From Akkermansia muciniphila (GTDB lineage Bacteria > Pseudomonadota > Gammaproteobacteria > Burkholderiales > Burkholderiaceae_C), in NCBI GenBank assembly GCA_943331105.2, contig CALQKH020000005.1, positions 1-64,000 of the forward strand: a stretch of DNA of 64,000 nucleotides, written 5' to 3'. The notes under the pieces were generated by a model. The model saw only the letters and a list, made by a program, of their open reading frames with translations. It did no database searches and was not told the DNA's origin. Shown here in pieces: positions 63,079 through 64,000 of this stretch. Positions within the stretch are counted from its first letter, which is position 1; each line of letters begins with the position of its first letter. The position numbers and the translations under genes were made by a program.

Positions 63079-63869
63079 TGCAGCGTTGGTGGTTGCACCT
63101 TGCCATGGTGGGCATGGGCACATTGGCCTGTGCCGCCGCATCAGGTCAGCCCCTGTCATGTGGCGTGGTGCTGATGCACGGCAAGTGGGGCATGCCCCAG
63201 TCGCCTTACCTCAAACCCGTGGTTCAAAAACTCGAACCCCATTGTCAGGTCAAGCTGCTGGAGATGCCATGGTCTCGCCAACGCTTGTATGACCTGTCGT
63301 ATACCAAGGCTTTGGCACAAATTCGCGAGGCTGTGGCCGAATTCCGCAAATCTGGTGTGCAGTGGGTCGCTGTGGGGGGGCAGAGCTTTGGTGCCAATGC
63401 ATCCTTGGCTTACATGGCGCAGGTGGGCGATGCGGACGCCATATTGCCATTGGCGCCAGGCCATGTGCCCGAGGTTTTTTACCAAATCCCTGACGTCCGT
63501 CGCAGTGTGGATGCTGCTCACCAGTGGGTCGAGTCTGGCAAAGGCGATACTCAGGTCGAGATGACCGATATCAACCAAGGCCAACGCCGCTTGGTCAAAA
63601 CCTCTGCCGCATCGTTGTGGAGTTATTTCAACCCCCAAGGCTGGGGCAATATGGGATTGAGTGCTGCGGCTTCCCGCAAGTCGGTGCCGGTTTTTTGGGC
63701 CATTGGCACCTTGGATCCTTTGCATGGTTCGGGTTCGACCGAGATTTATCAAAAGTTGCCAGCGCACCCTGACAGCCGCTATTGGGTGGTGCGTGCCAAT
63801 CATGCCAATACCCCCGAAGTATCAGCAGATGAGTTGCTCGCTTGGGTGAAAGCCCGGATCGGTCGCTGA
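63078..63869 (+). CDS. Secreted alpha/beta-hydrolase-like protein
   Basis: 263 residues from ATG 63078, overlapping the GGT stop by TGATG. A signal peptide (QRWWLHLAMVGMGTLACAAASG) is followed by an alpha/beta-hydrolase-like core with HGKWGMPQSPYLKPVV and the nucleophile elbow GGQSFGANASLAYM (Ser in G-x-S-x-G). A late His (ANHAN) could complete the triad. The substrate is unknown. It might process the compound handled by the Tct system and GGT before uptake. Confidence 0.75.
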   Translation: MQRWWLHLAMVGMGTLACAAASGQPLSCGVVLMHGKWGMPQSPYLKPVVQKLEPHCQVKLLEMPWSRQRLYDLSYTKALAQIREAVAEFRKSGVQWVAVGGQSFGANASLAYMAQVGDADAILPLAPGHVPEVFYQIPDVRRSVDAAHQWVESGKGDTQVEMTDINQGQRRLVKTSAASLWSYFNPQGWGNMGLSAAASRKSVPVFWAIGTLDPLHGSGSTEIYQKLPAHPDSRYWVVRANHANTPEVSADELLAWVKARIGR

Positions 63870-63872
63870 GCG

Positions 63873-64000
63873 ATGCAGGTTGAAGCGCCTTCCAAATTGA
63901 CCACGGGTCTGTTGCTGGCGGCAGCAGGCTCCATCGCCTTCAGTGGCAAGGCCATCATCGTCAAGCTGGCTTACCGCCACGGCGTTGATGCGGTCACGCT
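63873..64000 (+). CDS. EamA/DMT-family transporter, N-terminal fragment (cut by window end)
   Basis: Only 42 codons are visible (MQVEAPSKLTTGLLLAAAGS...AFSGKAIIVKLAYRHGVDAVT). The hydrophobic first helix with AFSGKAIIVKLAYRHG matches EamA drug/metabolite exporters. It starts four bases after the hydrolase gene. The rest lies outside the window. Confidence 0.75.
   Translation, partial: MQVEAPSKLTTGLLLAAAGSIAFSGKAIIVKLAYRHGVDAVT

Noticed and set aside
1-64000. CRISPR arrays, tRNA genes, transposases, integrases or phage genes
   Set aside because: No regular direct repeats, no cloverleaf-like segments with the TTCGAATC arm in a non-coding place, and no recognisable transposase or integrase were found by reading. 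A tRNAscan or IS search could still find a weak case.

Overview
This window reads as chromosomal DNA of a betaproteobacterium of the order Burkholderiales, most likely family Comamonadaceae (Limnohabitans, Rhodoferax or Polaromonas-like). The basis is the moderately high GC content, the typical Burkholderiales gene orders (DUF2244-ctaCD-ctaG-DUF2970-ctaE-SURF1-ctaAB-sco; bioC/comF/trmL; M16-M16-rsmD-coaD; recJ-lolCD-tatD) and two orphan-type Bug solute-binding proteins. The genus is inferred from recall, not tested. I see no rRNA, tRNA, CRISPR array, prophage or insertion sequence.

Region 1 (1-24256) is a catabolic and formate block. The end of boxC, then boxB and boxA, encode aerobic benzoyl-CoA breakdown through an epoxide. 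Six bases after boxA begins an NAD-linked formate dehydrogenase (a fused FdsG-FdsB protein and FdsA), followed by DUF3305, DUF3306, a polyferredoxin and a TorD-type chaperone. A TRAP transporter, an amidase and a 57-residue membrane protein come next. Then follow a membrane-bound periplasmic formate dehydrogenase (small Tat protein, catalytic subunit, Fe-S subunit, lipoprotein, cytochrome b subunit, secreted Ala-rich protein) and fdhD. BoxC releases formate, so the two formate dehydrogenases can take up its product and recover electrons. The only gene-free stretch over 300 bases (2358-2688, between boxB and boxA) holds two large hairpins. They share an apical sequence, lie in opposite orientation and are the least explained structure here.

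Region 2 (24293-33585) holds phenylacetate genes (a divergent crotonase, paaG, paaI, paaK) with a TetR/PaaR-like operator. It also holds apaH, an H-NS-like protein, a polyprenyl diphosphate synthase, a conserved membrane protein, a MaoC-like hydratase, trmL, a comF-like gene and a bioC-like gene.

Region 3 (33681-43336) is a complete aa3-type cytochrome c oxidase locus: subunits II, I and III, CtaG, SURF1, a SCO-like CxxxC protein, heme A and O synthases and SCO, plus several tiny membrane proteins.

Region 4 (43359-57372) is mainly housekeeping: a Bug protein, rpoH with a CIRCE element lying on its promoter, ftsY, two M16 peptidase-family proteins, rsmD, coaD, recJ, an uncharacterised protein, an acid phosphatase, lolC, lolD and tatD.

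Region 5 (57384-64000) has a spermidine-synthase-like protein, a TctBAC transporter, a cytosolic-type gamma-glutamyltransferase, a secreted alpha/beta-hydrolase-like protein and the start of an EamA-type transporter cut by the window end.
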